Assembly: GCA_027943335.1 (NCBI GenBank)
Contig: BSBK01006348.1
Coordinates: 743,001 to 807,000 of the forward strand
Length of the DNA stretch: 64,000 nt
Direction: 5' to 3'
Origin: Chamaecyparis obtusa
Lineage: Eukaryota; Streptophyta; Pinopsida; Cupressales; Cupressaceae
Positions within the stretch are counted from its first letter, which is position 1, and each line of letters starts with the position of its first letter. The notes below the pieces were generated by a model, which saw only the letters and a list, made by a program, of their open reading frames with translations, ran no database searches and was not told where the DNA came from. Both the position numbers and the translations under genes were made by a program. Shown here in pieces: positions 13,375 through 25,282 of the stretch.

Positions 13375-13423
13375 TCTGATCTCCCTTAAGCTGTAAAGCT
13401 TTCTCTCAAAGGGCCTGATCAAT

Positions 13424-13435
13424 GCTTTGATACCA
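13424..13435 (-). other. Primer-binding site of RT3
   Basis: The minus strand reads TGGTATCAAAGC two bases after the 5' LTR. This matches the initiator-methionine tRNA 3' end (usual plant form TGGTATCAGAGC) with one mismatch. Confidence 0.85.
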
Positions 13436-13437
13436 AT

Positions 13438-14484
13438 TTTTAGGATTAGGTAATACTGAGAGGAGGGGTGAATCAGTATTACAGAACTTTTTTTTCAACT
13501 TTAAACAATTATAAACAATCCAAAGTAATGTAGAAATTAAAAAGACATATAAGCATAACACATTACTCATGACATCATGATTTGTTCTTGAGGAAACTAT
13601 GGCCAAAGGGAAAACCCCGATGGGGATGGTACCCACAAATATGTACTAAAATATAATGTCCTTGTTAGGAGATCTAGCCCTATTAGGATCTGATTGTTAC
13701 ATAGTACATTTTCTTGTTAAAGGATTACAAAAACCCTATTAGGGGCATATAAAACACCTATTTAAAGGTGGTGAGCACACTGCTCTTACAATCAATACTG
13801 TCCCAAAATAGTTCTCAAAAGGGGAACAACACAAGAACTTATCTTTCTTAGATGGTTCCAATTGTAGCTCGACCTCTTATTGATCTCGCATCTATTCTTT
13901 GCTCTTATATTCACAAATTATCTTATCATCATATCACCTCATTCCGCTTTCACAAAAACAATCTATATTTATACAAAATTAGCCTTCAAGTCGGCTTCAC
14001 AATTGTTATACAAAACATAATAGAAACTTGTGCAAATGATATACATGGAGTCAATGCTCTTATATTACCAAAGAGTCAGCACTATACTTTATTTACTTGT
14101 CTTAGCATGTTACCATATCCGTTATGCTTTCCTTAATCTTCACAACTATTCATGTACCCTGATATACTATTTTACTATCTTCGCATACCTTCCAAACACT
14201 GTATCTCACACACCAGCTATCCAAAACTCATGCGATCTTAACTAAAGCATGTACATATCCCAAAATACCTCTAGTTAACTTCGTAATCCATAATACCTTG
14301 TATTGCTTCATCGCTATCCAAAACTGTGACGCTATACCTTATTTTCCTGATTTTGGACTTAGTCATTTTCATGATTATGAATCTAGTGGCAATCTCCACA
14401 ACATGCAATCACACTATCATAAGTGTTTCCATGAATGAAAACCCTTAGATTATTTCTAGTACTCCAAAATATCACATGCCAACA
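13438..14484 (-). repeat. 5' LTR of RT3
   Basis: On the minus strand it begins TGTTGGCATG at 14484 and ends CCTAATCCTAAAA at 13438; the terminal CA has become AA, unlike the 3' LTR. This copy would drive transcription of the element. Confidence 0.85.
13966..13973 (-). promoter_or_regulatory. TATA-like box in RT3 5' LTR
   Basis: TATAAATA on the minus strand, about 510 bases into the LTR, is conserved in the 3' LTR at 7929-7936. It is a plausible core promoter for the element transcript. Confidence 0.45.
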
Positions 14485-14489
14485 AGTTG

Positions 14490-16060
14490 TTGGTGCAAAA
14501 CAATACTCTATAGATTTTCCCTTTGCAATCTCAAAACTCATTATCACTCCTATGTAAGCCTAAAGATCTTCTAAATTTTCTGGCTACAAGTGACCCTTTG
14601 ATTTTTGTGCATGTCATATTAAAATTCCTTTAAGATGGATGCCCCTTCACATCTCTATTCTTATCCCTATAACTCTATTTTATACTGAGTTTTGAATCTT
14701 GTGATATCATGATAGCTTGTAGAGGTACTCCTTTGTCTCTTAGTCATTGTCTTGCAACTTTCATTCCTTATTCAATCTAATTTATTTTGACTGTATAAGA
14801 TAATCCATGTAACATCAATGTGTGATAATTTTAAAATCAAGTCGTTGATTCCTTCCTTGTTGGCATATCAAACGATACTGACTAGTCAACCTAACATCGA
14901 CTTCTGACCTAGAATATATGTCCAATAAATGACAAATATAATTATACCAATCACCACCTCATTGTATGGTCCCATCTTTCACCAATGTTGGCTAATCACA
15001 GACATGTTGTGGGATCTCATGATCCTGCAATGGTTAAACATTTCATAGGTTTGATCACGAGATCACAACATCCATTGATTTTGATCTCACTTTAACCACC
15101 TCTCAAAGTAAAAACCTACCTCTATGAAATAAACATCAATCACCTTTTTATCATATTAAAATATCTCCATTGAATCAAACCATGTGCTAACAGATTAACA
15201 TTTAAGTTACAAGCACTTTAACTTCAATACAATTGGGAACTACAACATGGAAATCACTATCATCAATTTCAACTAGCCAATTACTACCAACTGTCATTCA
15301 CCTCGATCTCACCTCCTGAGTCTTCCGCTAACCTTGAACACATGGTAGCATATCGCTATCTCGCTTAGGACAAAGTTCGATCAAGTTTGATCACGGGATA
15401 ATGAGAGTCATTGATCTTCACAACATTTTATCCTATGAACAAGAGATTACATAGAGTATCCTTTGAGCACCTTTCTTGATAGAACAAAAGATCTTCATTA
15501 AAAATAAACATGTGTTGAAATATGGACACATTAGTAATATGACCTTTAACCAAATGGATTGATTTACATAACATAAGATATCAACATATATCGTTGATCA
15601 ATGAACATGTGACAGATGGAACAACTTTGCAATCCTGTGATTAGCTAGGTCTAGACTGTGACATCATCATAGGATCACAGGGTAAATAAGAACATAACAC
15701 ATAGCCCACTACTTGAAATTATAAATGGTCCCATCTAAGATGAACACTTAACCCATGACTTAGTAAAATAAAAACAAGAAAGGCTACGGGGCTAGACCTA
15801 GGAAAATCATGACTAAGATGTGAAAATTTTAAAAAGGGTTGACACTTAATCACTTATGGTGCTAGTACTTAAACAAATTGGTCCCCTCAATGATGACACC
15901 CTTGGCCTTATGAATCAAAAATTAATGACAGGTTAGAAAGACCAAGGGTTTATTTTGAAATTTTGCGATTTGAACAAAACCCTAATAGAAAAAACAACGA
16001 GACAAGGTTGAAAATCCACAAAGGTAAATCAAAATTTCAAAGCTCAAATTTAAGCTCTAT
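14490..16060 (-). repeat. LTR A of RT2, right segment
   Basis: It resumes the match to copy B (from about 21288) directly after RT3 and ends at AAGCTCTAT, where similarity to 22866 stops. No independent gene is seen; the short open frame at 15963-16244 spans the repeat edge. Confidence 0.6.
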
Positions 16061-17539
16061 TAGTGGATCCAATTGGGGATGTTCATTCCAATGGGATGAA
16101 GCGAGAAAACTAGAATCTCAGGTGAAACTAGAAGACCATCCCTTGGGTTCCTTTATTCACTCTTTACAAAACCTTTTGGAAATCAGACCAAAAACTTCTT
16201 CAATAGGCAAAAGAATGAAAAATTCATCTCAGCCCCAAATTTGATGGCCCATGGCCATCAAAACATGTCATCTTTATTTACCTTTATCAAAAACCATCCT
16301 AATGAAATACCTGATCTCTTCTAACCCATGCTTACTTTCACCATACCACTATTGTATGTATGACCCTCTTCCATGTCTAATGTATTCCTTTCTTTCAATC
16401 ACACTTTCCTGCTTCATCAAAATTCATCCCAACTGAATTGAGAATAAAATTATTCACACTCATCCAAATAGCTTGTAGTATGATACTCATAGTAATTTTT
16501 AGTGGCTAATATTCACCAATTGGCTAATTTTGGAAATTTGGGAATCCAAATTTGGCTAATAATTCAAGATTTAAGCCAACCTAAATTGCCACATTTTTAC
16601 AAAATTTTGATTTAGAAATATTTAAATCATAAAATAATTTATTTTATAAAAAACTTGAACTTCAAAATTCGCCACAATATTCAACCATGATTAGATTTGA
16701 TTTGCTAGAATTTTATGTTATTGTAGAAATTTAAATGAATTCTCCAATAATATATCATGATTATTAGTTACTATAGGGATCTATCACCAACTTTTAGTTT
16801 CCATTACTGACTTAAAGTATAATCTAGTGACCCTCATTATATTCTATGAGGTAAAAATGTTACTATTTGGTTTGTAATACTTATGGGAGCTAAAATTTCT
16901 TTTAGATTGTTGATCTCAATATAAATCAATGGTCTTGAAGAAATTTTGGGCCCCATTAGTATTTAAAAATATTAATACAATTATCTCACACAATATAATG
17001 AGATTATTAGATTATATTTTAAATAAATGGTAACAAGTACTTATTACAGAGTCTATTCCTTAAACCCATCAAAGATTTCCACATTAAGCCTAATAATTTT
17101 CTATAAGAATTCTATTTTTTTAAATAGAAGTATTCACCATGGTGATTATTAAATTTCTTTTTATTGTTTGAGATTCACCAATATTTTCTACAAAAAAATT
17201 GTTATTAAAAAATAATCACCAATAAGAATACTTTTTTTTTTTCAAAAAAATTGAGAGATTCGCCAACAGAAATTAATTTTGTTTTCAAGAAAATGAAAGA
17301 TTTGCCAAGATTTTATATCTTTTTTAAGAGGGGGGTTTCTTAAAGATTACTCTGATGATACTCAAATAGGGGATTATGCCAAGTATATGTTGCTAATGTA
17401 AACATACCTATTTCTTCCACATATAAAGTCAAAAATTCTTTAACATCACTAATATCTGAGCTATCACAAATTATGTCTTCATCACAACCCTTACAAAAAT
17501 CAGCCATGAACTAACAACAACCAAAACTATTCATTTCAT
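16061..17539. other. RT2 internal noncoding region
   Basis: Very AT-rich sequence with homopolymer runs (for example T-runs near 17230 and AAGAGGGGGG near 17327). TGGATCCAATTGGGG at 16064 looks slightly like a primer-binding site on the plus strand but conflicts with the gag orientation. No coding motif is seen. Confidence 0.35.
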
Positions 17540-18628
17540 CTAATGATTTATCATCACATTATTTGGCCTCAATGTCAATTCCTTGTAATCGGAAATAGTT
17601 TGGTGAAAGGAATCCTCTAACTTAATAGAGTTATCAACCACCAATGATGGTATTTCATCATTTAATATTTTAACATTAGACACAATTGAAACATAGGATT
17701 CATGATAAACCTTTTGTGTATCCTCTTTGTTGGAACAACTAGTAGTTCCATCACATGGTGTGACATCTGAAACTATCTCCATCTCTGCATCAATAATATC
17801 ACATAACTTATCACTAACCTCATCTTCATTAATATGAGGAATAACCACTATCTGAGACAAGTTCTCTTCACTCATATTCTTTTTTGAATCATATATCATA
17901 TCATGGTCAATATGATCACCAGGGATGTCAATGCTTTGATATTGATATTCATTTCTTGGCTCACACCTTTCTTCAACATTTAATATCTTATGATAGTGAA
18001 CATTTTCTAATAAATAACCCCAAGGAATTCCATATTTTAAGTTATTCACAATGTCTATAGATGACACATAATCCCGATGCAAGGTTTTGGGATCCTTATC
18101 TTTCAACAAAAAGTGCATCTCTTCATCCAATGCATCCAGGTAAACTGCCAAACATATTGCATCATTTGGTCTATAGCTTCTATAAATATCACCCAAATTT
18201 CTTTCAAATATGAGATTGAAAGAAGGAACCAACTCATTTTCTTCCTTTTTAATATCCTTGAATCTTTTTATTATTTAACTTAGATTAAATCTCTCACCAA
18301 ATTGTTCCATGAAAGTTGCACTTAACTCTTCCCATGAAGAAATAGAACATGATGGAAAATATGAAAACTAATCCATGGTATCTTCCTTCAAGGATTGAAT
18401 AAAAAGATTCATGAAAAAATCCTCCTGAGCTATCTCAAAATCACCCATCAAATCAACAAACACTTTTAAGTGCTGACATGTTGATTTTGATCCTTTCCCA
18501 TTGAACTTTGGTAAATGTTTCCTAATCTTAGTAGGAACAATATTTGGGAAACCTTGAATACTATCAAAACATAATGGCATATATATTTCCATAGAGAAAA
18601 TTCTATGAGGATTCAAAAAGGGTTGCAT
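17540..18628 (-). pseudogene. Gypsy (Tat-like) gag remnant of RT2
   Basis: Two open pieces lie in the same minus frame: 18368-18628 (contains IRKHLPKFNGKGSKSTCQHL and MNLFIQSLKEDTMD) and 17540-18232 (contains LVPSFNLIFERNLGDIYRSY and DEEMHFLLKDKDPKTL). Between them the frame keeps SISSWEELSATFMEQFGERF, a pattern typical of the capsid region of Tat/Ogre-type and related Gypsy Gag. Gag forms the particle that packages element RNA. The C-terminal ~130 residues are acidic and unrecognised, and no zinc knuckle is seen. The assignment rests on remembered family pattern. Confidence 0.5.
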
Positions 18629-19514
18629 ACTAAATTCATACTTGATACATCACAAGGATAAACAAATGATACACCCTCTTATAAATTTCAAACATAAACC
18701 TTGTAGATAAACATTCACTTCTCTATTTCTTGCTCAAATAAAACTCTAACATAATTCATCAACTTTAATACATAGGTTTAGGAACATATCTCAGAAGTAT
18801 GTAAAAACTCACTACCATTCCCCTTTCTTAGAGTTGAACTCACTTAACAGGGAAACATTCTCTACACATGACTTTCATGGGAAAAAAAAAAAATTGTCTC
18901 ATGAAAATAAAAATACCTGGAGTGTTGTAGTGGCTATAAATAAACCTCCTAATTGGAAAAATTTGTAGATCTGAAGCTAACTTCACATCTTCATTAAATT
19001 ATTTGGTAGATTCACCACCCCTTTTCAAAGGACAAATACATTGAACAACTAAAACTTCTTCTCAACTCAAACTTTCTCAAAACCAGTAACAATACAATAG
19101 CACCTCTATATCCAACAATATGAATTCCTTCCTCAGCTTGTCAGGGTACTTCATCATAAGAGCTCAAATTTGCTTCATCTCTAATAAAAATCCTTAATTC
19201 TTTTTAGTTCTTCTCAAATAGTGCACATTGGTGTAGACAAAGATCTCAGAGTCACCACTCACAACTTGTGAGATATTGTAAAATATTTGTAGAACATGGA
19301 CAGATCTGGACAAGACTTACATTGGAAGATGAAATAAATTCTCAGGAAACATTTATGAGAATTGACTCGCTTGACAAAGAGTTGAAACTTTTCATAATAA
19401 ATGCATGTTTCTATACAACAAGATGACCTGGGACTAATTTAGCAAAAGGATGAGCTCACTTAAATTTTTCTACAATTATAGTTCTTCATAAGTTCCCCAA
19501 TAGAGTTTCCATTT
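18629..19514 (-). other. RT2 leader between LTR B and gag
   Basis: Noncoding sequence of about 0.9 kb between the inferred 5' LTR and gag. At the LTR edge the minus strand carries TGGAAACTCTATTGGGGAAC, which shares its last seven bases and spacing with the common plant Gypsy primer site ending GGGGAAC. It is at best a decayed site. Confidence 0.35.
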
Positions 19515-22500
19515 TGTTGGTTCCTGAAAAGGGTTTACTCTAACAAGTAGAAACCAAGTTTATCCTTTAATTTCCTTTACAAAATCCAAGTCTAATTATA
19601 ATAAATCTTCAGGCCTTGGACCAACTAACAAGTATCTAACAAACCCTTCTACACTTTGAGATTTGCAAAACCCATGAGGGTGATCCATTAATGCCCTTAA
19701 AAGTAGAACACTATACTTATAACTAGCATTAACATAAATTAGATAAATATCATATGAATGCTCAACATAATAAGGAGATACTTAATACTGACTAATCATT
19801 CATTGATTTACAACTTAAACAGAGCATGATATAATAACACAACAACATACATGAAAAGTAAAGATAATCAAATTTAAATATTTTCATAGAAAGAACATGG
19901 ATGTGAACACCAACTCTAAAACCAACAATATATATTATTAGTGCCTTATCCCATTGGGAAACTAAGTTCATGAGAAATACAACCACATATGATAGATTTT
20001 GACTAATAACATAAGATCTAAGAAATACTTCCTTACAACATTTCATAACAAAAACCCCAATCCAACCTACTTATTAGAATCCCTGCACAATTTCAGCCAA
20101 TTTGTAACTCTATCCAAGCATTTAATTGACCCCTTATATCAAAGAGTGAACAAAAAATCACATATCTCACAAAAAGACACTAAATGATACAAACCCTTGA
20201 TTCATTTCATTTAAAACTTGACATTATTATACACTGGAGAGAGTTGAATCAAAAATTTATTTCTATAAACATCTTTTTCTACCTCTAACATGCAATAGTT
20301 ACACAACTTAATAATTCAAAACCTATAAGAAAAATCAACATTAATTCATCAATAAGGCTTCATTAATAATTTTATAAATCTTCTTATACCCCACCTAGAC
20401 TTTCTACGGGAACCATAGAGTTTGGAACCCTTACAAATGAGAAGAGAAAAGAATATCTAGAAGAGAAGAGAACATGGACTACATTTGTTGTTGACACTTG
20501 TCCTCCTTCAAATCTCATATGCCGAGAAATATCTTATCCCTTATTTGAATCTCCAAACTTGATCTGCCCAACAAGATTTGATACATAAAATCAAATCCTG
20601 ACAACTTTATTATTCCCAAACATTATCTACTACCTCCTAACAATTTCAAGTGCAAAAACTGTTACCTGGTAGAAATGAGATGTCTTGTATGAAAACAACA
20701 CATTCTTGAGCAGTGTCAATATTATCCTAAGATTGTTATTGTACTTGCATAATGGATTCACACTTAGGATTTCCAAACATTTTGCAAACCAAAAAAATGC
20801 CTTGATACCCATTTCTATTAACTTGATACCCATTTCTATTAATAGTGATACAAAGAGTGCCAAGATGTCAGATTATCAATAACCCATTTTGTAGTTCTAA
20901 AGGTTATGAGACTTGTTCCCACTAGAAAATGTATAACTTTGATGTCTCATTAGCCTCTTCTTAATCATGTCTCTCTTTGTAATACCACCACCTCATCATA
21001 TGAGTATGCTAGCCTTGTGGATTTTGAGTCTTCCATTCCATTCATCTTTAAATACCCCTTTGGCTATGGTGCACTCGACTCCTCCCCTCTATCTCAATAT
21101 TCTTCTTGTAACTACATCGTAACAAATTTCACAATGTTCCCAAAATCATCCACCTTCTCTAAAACATCCATTTTTGCTAACACTTGGATAATGAATTCTA
21201 TTGGGAAGTGGTACTTATAACTTTCAATTTTTGCACACTCTTCTTGTGATTGCACATGACTGTACTCATTGAACATTAGCTAGGTTGTTGGCATGAAAAA
21301 ACACTCTATAAATTTTCCCTTTGTATTCTCAAAACTCATTATCGCTCCTCTGTAAGCCTAAAGATCTTCTGAATTTTTCACTTGCAAGTGACCCTTCGAT
21401 TTTGTGCATGTCATATTGAAATGCATTGAAAATAGATGCCCCTTCAGATCTTTGTTCTTATCCCTACAAAAAAAAATTTGTACTAAGTTTTGAATCTTGT
21501 TATATTGTGATGGCTTATAGATCTACTCCTTTAGCTCTCAGTCATTTTCCTATAACATTCATAATTTTATTTAGTCTAATTTCTTTCAACTATATAAGAT
21601 AACCCATGTTACATAAATGTGCAATAAGTCTAAAATCAAGCCGTTGATTCCTTCCTTGCTAGCATATCAAATGATACTCACTGGTCAACCTGACATTGAC
21701 TTTTGACCTAGAATACGGGCCCAATAAATGAAAAATAGAATTATCCCAGTCACACCTCATCGTCTGGCCCCATCTTTCACCAACGTTGGCTAATCAAAGA
21801 CACATGGAAGGATCTCATGATATCACGATGGTTAAACATTTTGTAGGTTTGATCATGGGATCACGACAACCATTGATTTTGATCTTTCTTTAATCGTCAC
21901 TCAAAGAATGAACCTACCTCTATGAAATAGGCATTAATCACATTTTTTATTGTATTAGAAGATCTCCTTTGAATTAAACTATGAGCTAAAAGATTAGTGC
22001 TTAAGTTACAAGCACTTTAACTTCAATACAATTAGAAACTACAACATGGAAATCTCTACCATCAATTTCAAGTAGTCAATTACTGCCAACTGTCATTCAA
22101 CTTAGTCTTAGCTCCTTAGTCTTCTACTGGCCCAAGACATGTGGAAGCATCTTTTTATCCCACGCTAAATAAAGATCTATGAAATTTGATCACAAGATAA
22201 TGAGATCCATTAATCTTTGCAACATTTTATCCTTTGAACAAGTGATGACATAGAGTATCCTTCGATTAACTTTCCTAACATAAAAAAAGATCTCCATTGA
22301 AAATCAACACATGTTGAAAGATAGACACATTATTAATCTATCATTTAACCAAATGGATCAATAGACATAACTTAACATATCAACATATATCGTTGAACAA
22401 TGAACATGTGATAGATGACACAAATTTCAATCTTACAATCAGTTGGGTCCAGACCGTGACATCATTATGGGATTTTAAATAAGAACATAATATGTATCCT

Positions 22501-22866
22501 AGTTTTTGAAAATGTAAAGGACAACACATAACATGAATACTTAACCCTTGACTTTGTAAAATAAAAACAAGAAAGGTTACGGGGCTAAACCTAGCGAAAT
22601 CATGACTTCAGGCGTAAAAAATTAAAAAGGGCCAACACTTAATCACTTATGGCTCTAGTACTTTAAAAAATTGGTCCCCTTTTAACAATGATGACACCCT
22701 TGGCTTTACGAATGGAAAACTAACAAAATATTAGAAAGACCAAGGGTTTATCTTGAATTGTTTTGAATTGAACAAAACCCTAAACCCTAATAGAAAAACA
22801 ATGAGACAAGGCTGAAAATCTACAAAGGTAAATCAAAATTGTCCAAAGCTCAAATTTAAGCTCTAT
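19515..22866 (-). repeat. LTR B of RT2 (uninterrupted copy)
   Basis: A 3.35 kb copy of LTR A without the RT3 insertion; GGTTG at 21283-21287 is the preserved empty site. It differs from A by scattered substitutions and small indels, including a perfect 21-bp tandem duplication at 20801-20842 (CTTGATACCCATTTCTATTA plus A, twice). Confidence 0.65.
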
Positions 22867-22934
22867 AACTCATGTTGGGACTTTGATCTCATTGGTAAGA
22901 TAACCCCCTCTCCTAAGATGGACACAAGTACATC

Positions 22935-23734
22935 ATAACTTCAATTGAATAATTTACAAAGTGGGTTGAATCTATCCCTCTCACCCTCACTAAAGGTCTC
23001 CAAATATCCAAATTTATCCTCTACCACATCATTTGCCACTTTGGCATCCCCTCCACCATATTCATAGATCACAAAACACCATTTGAGAATCAATATATGA
23101 AGGATATGTGCGACCAATTCCATATTCACGACCGTTTCTCTAGTCCCTATTTCCCCCAAGGGAACGATCAAGCTGAGGTAACCAACAAAACTATCCTAAT
23201 AATCCTCAAAATGGTTGTCAATGATTCTATTCATGATTGGAATCTTTGAATCAATCCCACCATTTAAGTCTACTGCACTTCATACTGCTCTCCCATAGGC
23301 ACCATCCCATACTCTCTCATATATGGTCTAGAAGTTATCTTACCAATTGAGGTTGAATTGTCATTACTATGTGTATCACTCAAAAATATAGTCATTGATG
23401 AAGACTATCATATATCACACCTCACATAATTGGATCTCTTAGATGAGAAGAGGCAGTAATCATATGATCACCTTGTTGTGTACTAGAACAAGATTAAGAG
23501 AAGTTACAAAAAGAAGATCTACCCATGAGAGTTTCAAGTGGGAGACATGGTCATAAAATAAAATTAAAAGGTACAAGAAGATTGAGAGAAGAAAGGAAAG
23601 TTCGAACCTACCTATTTGGATCCCTACATTGTCACAACTTGTTTTGTCTTAGGAGCATATTAGGTATCCACACCAAAAGGATAAACTTGAAGGATACCAT
23701 CAATATCATCCACCTCAAGAAATTATATGCCTGA
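22935..23734 (+). pseudogene. Gypsy integrase fragment (Tat/Athila-like C-terminus)
   Basis: A plus-strand frame with about a dozen stops shows, in order, FTKWVESIPLTLTKG, FIDHKTPFEN (second catalytic Asp), FSSPYFPQGNDQAEVTNKT (catalytic Glu), PIGTIPYSLIYGLEVILPIE, a motif near EFQVGDMV and, after a late frame change, INIIHLKKLYA at the end. This is the core and C-terminus of a Ty3/gypsy integrase, which inserts element DNA. The first catalytic Asp, the zinc-binding domain and all upstream pol are missing; the sequence is cut at the edge of LTR B. Ending in NIIHLKK(F/L)YA is typical of Tat/Athila-group elements. Several stops (TAG, TAA, TGA) fall where Gln or Arg is usual. Confidence 0.65.
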
Positions 23735-23789
23735 GTCACACAGTGTAGCCCACTTATCTAAGAAAGTCATAAAATAAAAAATTCCTAAA

Positions 23790-23965
23790 AAAATCATTAT
23801 CATGGTGAAAACCTAGCAAATAGGCACTTTGATAATACAAAAAATAAATTAAAAAAAGAAAACACAAAAAAAAGTAAAGAGAAAAAATCATCCAATGGTG
23901 AAACCTTGGCAATCAGGCACCTTTGACAAGGATGTGTGGTGCAAACCTAGCAATAGGCGTCACAT
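23790..23965 (+). repeat. Three short sub-repeats after the integrase fragment
   Basis: The phrase GGTGAAAACCTAGCAAATAG recurs in diverged form at about 23799, 23896 and 23938, each followed by GGCAC/GGCGTCAC. A purine stretch lies between (about 23835-23888). Such repeats are common in the untranslated region behind Tat/Athila-type pol. Confidence 0.45.
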
Positions 23966-24104
23966 ATAGTGGACCATACCATTATCTATCAAAATATCAT
24001 TCCCATCCACTCTCATCCACCCATCTACCAAATCCCATTGAAAAGTCTCCATTATAAACCCATATTTCCTAGGTGTTCTAGTGTCGTGCATGCACTTCGA
24101 GAAT

Positions 24105-25282
24105 TGTTGATGCAGGAGCATCCTGGGTGTAAGAGCAATCTTGCATCACCCAAAAATATTTCTATTTTTGAATTCAATAAGGGCTATCCTGTGCAGAGCT
24201 GCTATTTATGGAAAGTTACTATTTTTGGTAATTTTCGTCTGTGCTCAGAATGATCTAATTTCTTTCTTGGAGGTTCATTTTGGTCATATAAGTCTGCCAA
24301 TAAAGTTTCATTTCTAGATCAAGTGCATGTTGGAAGATATTGAAGATTTTCAGTATTGGCAGCAGGGTACAGAAACTTTGGACTCAATTTTGAAGGCTTT
24401 AGAGGCCCTGGATGAGGTCAAAGATTTGGGTGACAAGCGCTTGCGCTAGTCAAGCCTGTAGAGTGCTTCGTGGCATTTCCGAAATGGGGTTATAATAGCC
24501 GATCAGGTCAACTGGTGTTGACTTATGGTCTTCGGAAGTTGGGCCACCCAAAATGGCGAAAAATAATTTTCTTCAAAATTTCTGTTCGGGTTTCAAAGGT
24601 TATCTTGAGCAGACTATGATGTAATAAAATGTAAAATAAAATAATTCTAAGTTTGGTCGGCCTTATTGGCTAAAATTCTGGAACCTTCCCAGGTGGTGGA
24701 AAAATTGCCTATATAAGGAAGGCTGTATTATTGTCTTAGGCAGTTCAGAATAGTTCTGGGTAGTAGATCTGGGTAATAGTTCGAGGCTTTGTCCTACAGA
24801 CTATTGCAAGGGAATGCCCATGTGGCTTTGCATATTGTAATTTTGAAAGTTTGTAATTCCACATTTGTGGAGATAATAAGAAGCCAATTTTTTTTGTTCT
24901 TGCATATTGTTGTTGTTTCTCTATTTCTGTTATGTGTTTGTGGTATTAAGGGGAGCACCCTTCATCAATTGTACTACTATCTTAATTCCTAAGCTTCATG
25001 TCAATCAGTTTTATATTGTGTCATTTCCCAATTCATGAGATTTTTTTATTCTATTGTATATTGGTCACTCAATTGTATCATAGCATCATTCTAGTGCTCT
25101 ATTTAGGTCTCATTGTACATACCCTCGTCCTCAGTTAGTCATCTTGTAGCATAGTGATCCAAACTCTTTCTTCCTCTACTCCAATGCTTCAGTAGGATCC
25201 CTCAAAGAGATTAGTGATCATATGATTGTCCTTCATACATATTTTTCTTTTCAAATTCCAATTTATAGTCTATCCATCAACA
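24105..25282 (+). repeat. LTR-like block with perfect 8-bp terminal inverted repeats
   Basis: It starts TGTTGATG and ends CATCAACA (perfect inverts), is 1178 bp long, and carries a TATA box in the middle with GC-richer sequence upstream than its surroundings. It may be the 3' LTR linked to the integrase fragment or a solo LTR. No matching 5-bp flank and no second copy are seen, so the boundaries are inferred. Short open frames inside are not genes. Confidence 0.45.
24710..24718 (+). promoter_or_regulatory. TATA box TATATAAGG
   Basis: TATATAAGG preceded by TTGCC and followed by AAGGCTGT is a strong plant-type core promoter match, about 605 bases into the LTR-like block. Confidence 0.55.

Larger units (their letters stand above)
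7401..14484 (-). mobile_element. RT3: complete non-autonomous Copia-like LTR retrotransposon
   Basis: This 7.08 kb element has two LTRs of 1046 and 1047 bp, an initiator-Met type primer-binding site, a polypurine tract and a near-perfect 5-bp target duplication. On the minus strand it encodes a coiled-coil gag-like protein with four CCHC motifs, then a second frame of about 1,040 codons of unknown function. No protease, YVDD/YLDD reverse transcriptase, RNase H or integrase motif is present, so mobilisation would need enzymes in trans. Its LTR resembles that of the Copia element at 27401-28596, including the GTGGGTACCATCCCC block and the CACCCC-CTCTCA block before the LTR end. A hand count over the first ~270 LTR bases gives about 8 percent divergence, so it is an old insertion. 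Confidence 0.8.
5603..22866 (-). mobile_element. RT2: Tat-like Gypsy element framed by 3.4 kb direct repeats
   Basis: Two long direct copies, A (5603-7400 plus 14490-16060) and B (19515-22866), start with the same TGTTGGTTC and end together at AAGCTCTAT. They flank about 3.45 kb that holds a gypsy gag remnant on the minus strand. Read on the minus strand, B is the 5' LTR, the gag follows, and A is the 3' LTR. Next to B (19494-19514, complement) lies TGGAAACTCTATTGGGGAAC, which may be a decayed primer-binding site. No protease, reverse transcriptase or integrase is seen inside, so the element is a deletion derivative or non-autonomous. The right edge of both copies may be truncated because no clear TG start is seen there. 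Confidence 0.5.

Noticed and set aside
5603..22866. Plus-strand orientation of RT2, using TGGATCCAATTGGGG at 16064 as primer site
   Set aside because: The gag remnant lies on the minus strand and the LTR terminus with CCAACA is next to B on that strand, so the minus orientation fits better.
22941..23171. Minus-strand open frame of 76 codons
   Set aside because: It is antisense to the integrase core, whose plus-strand motifs explain the region.
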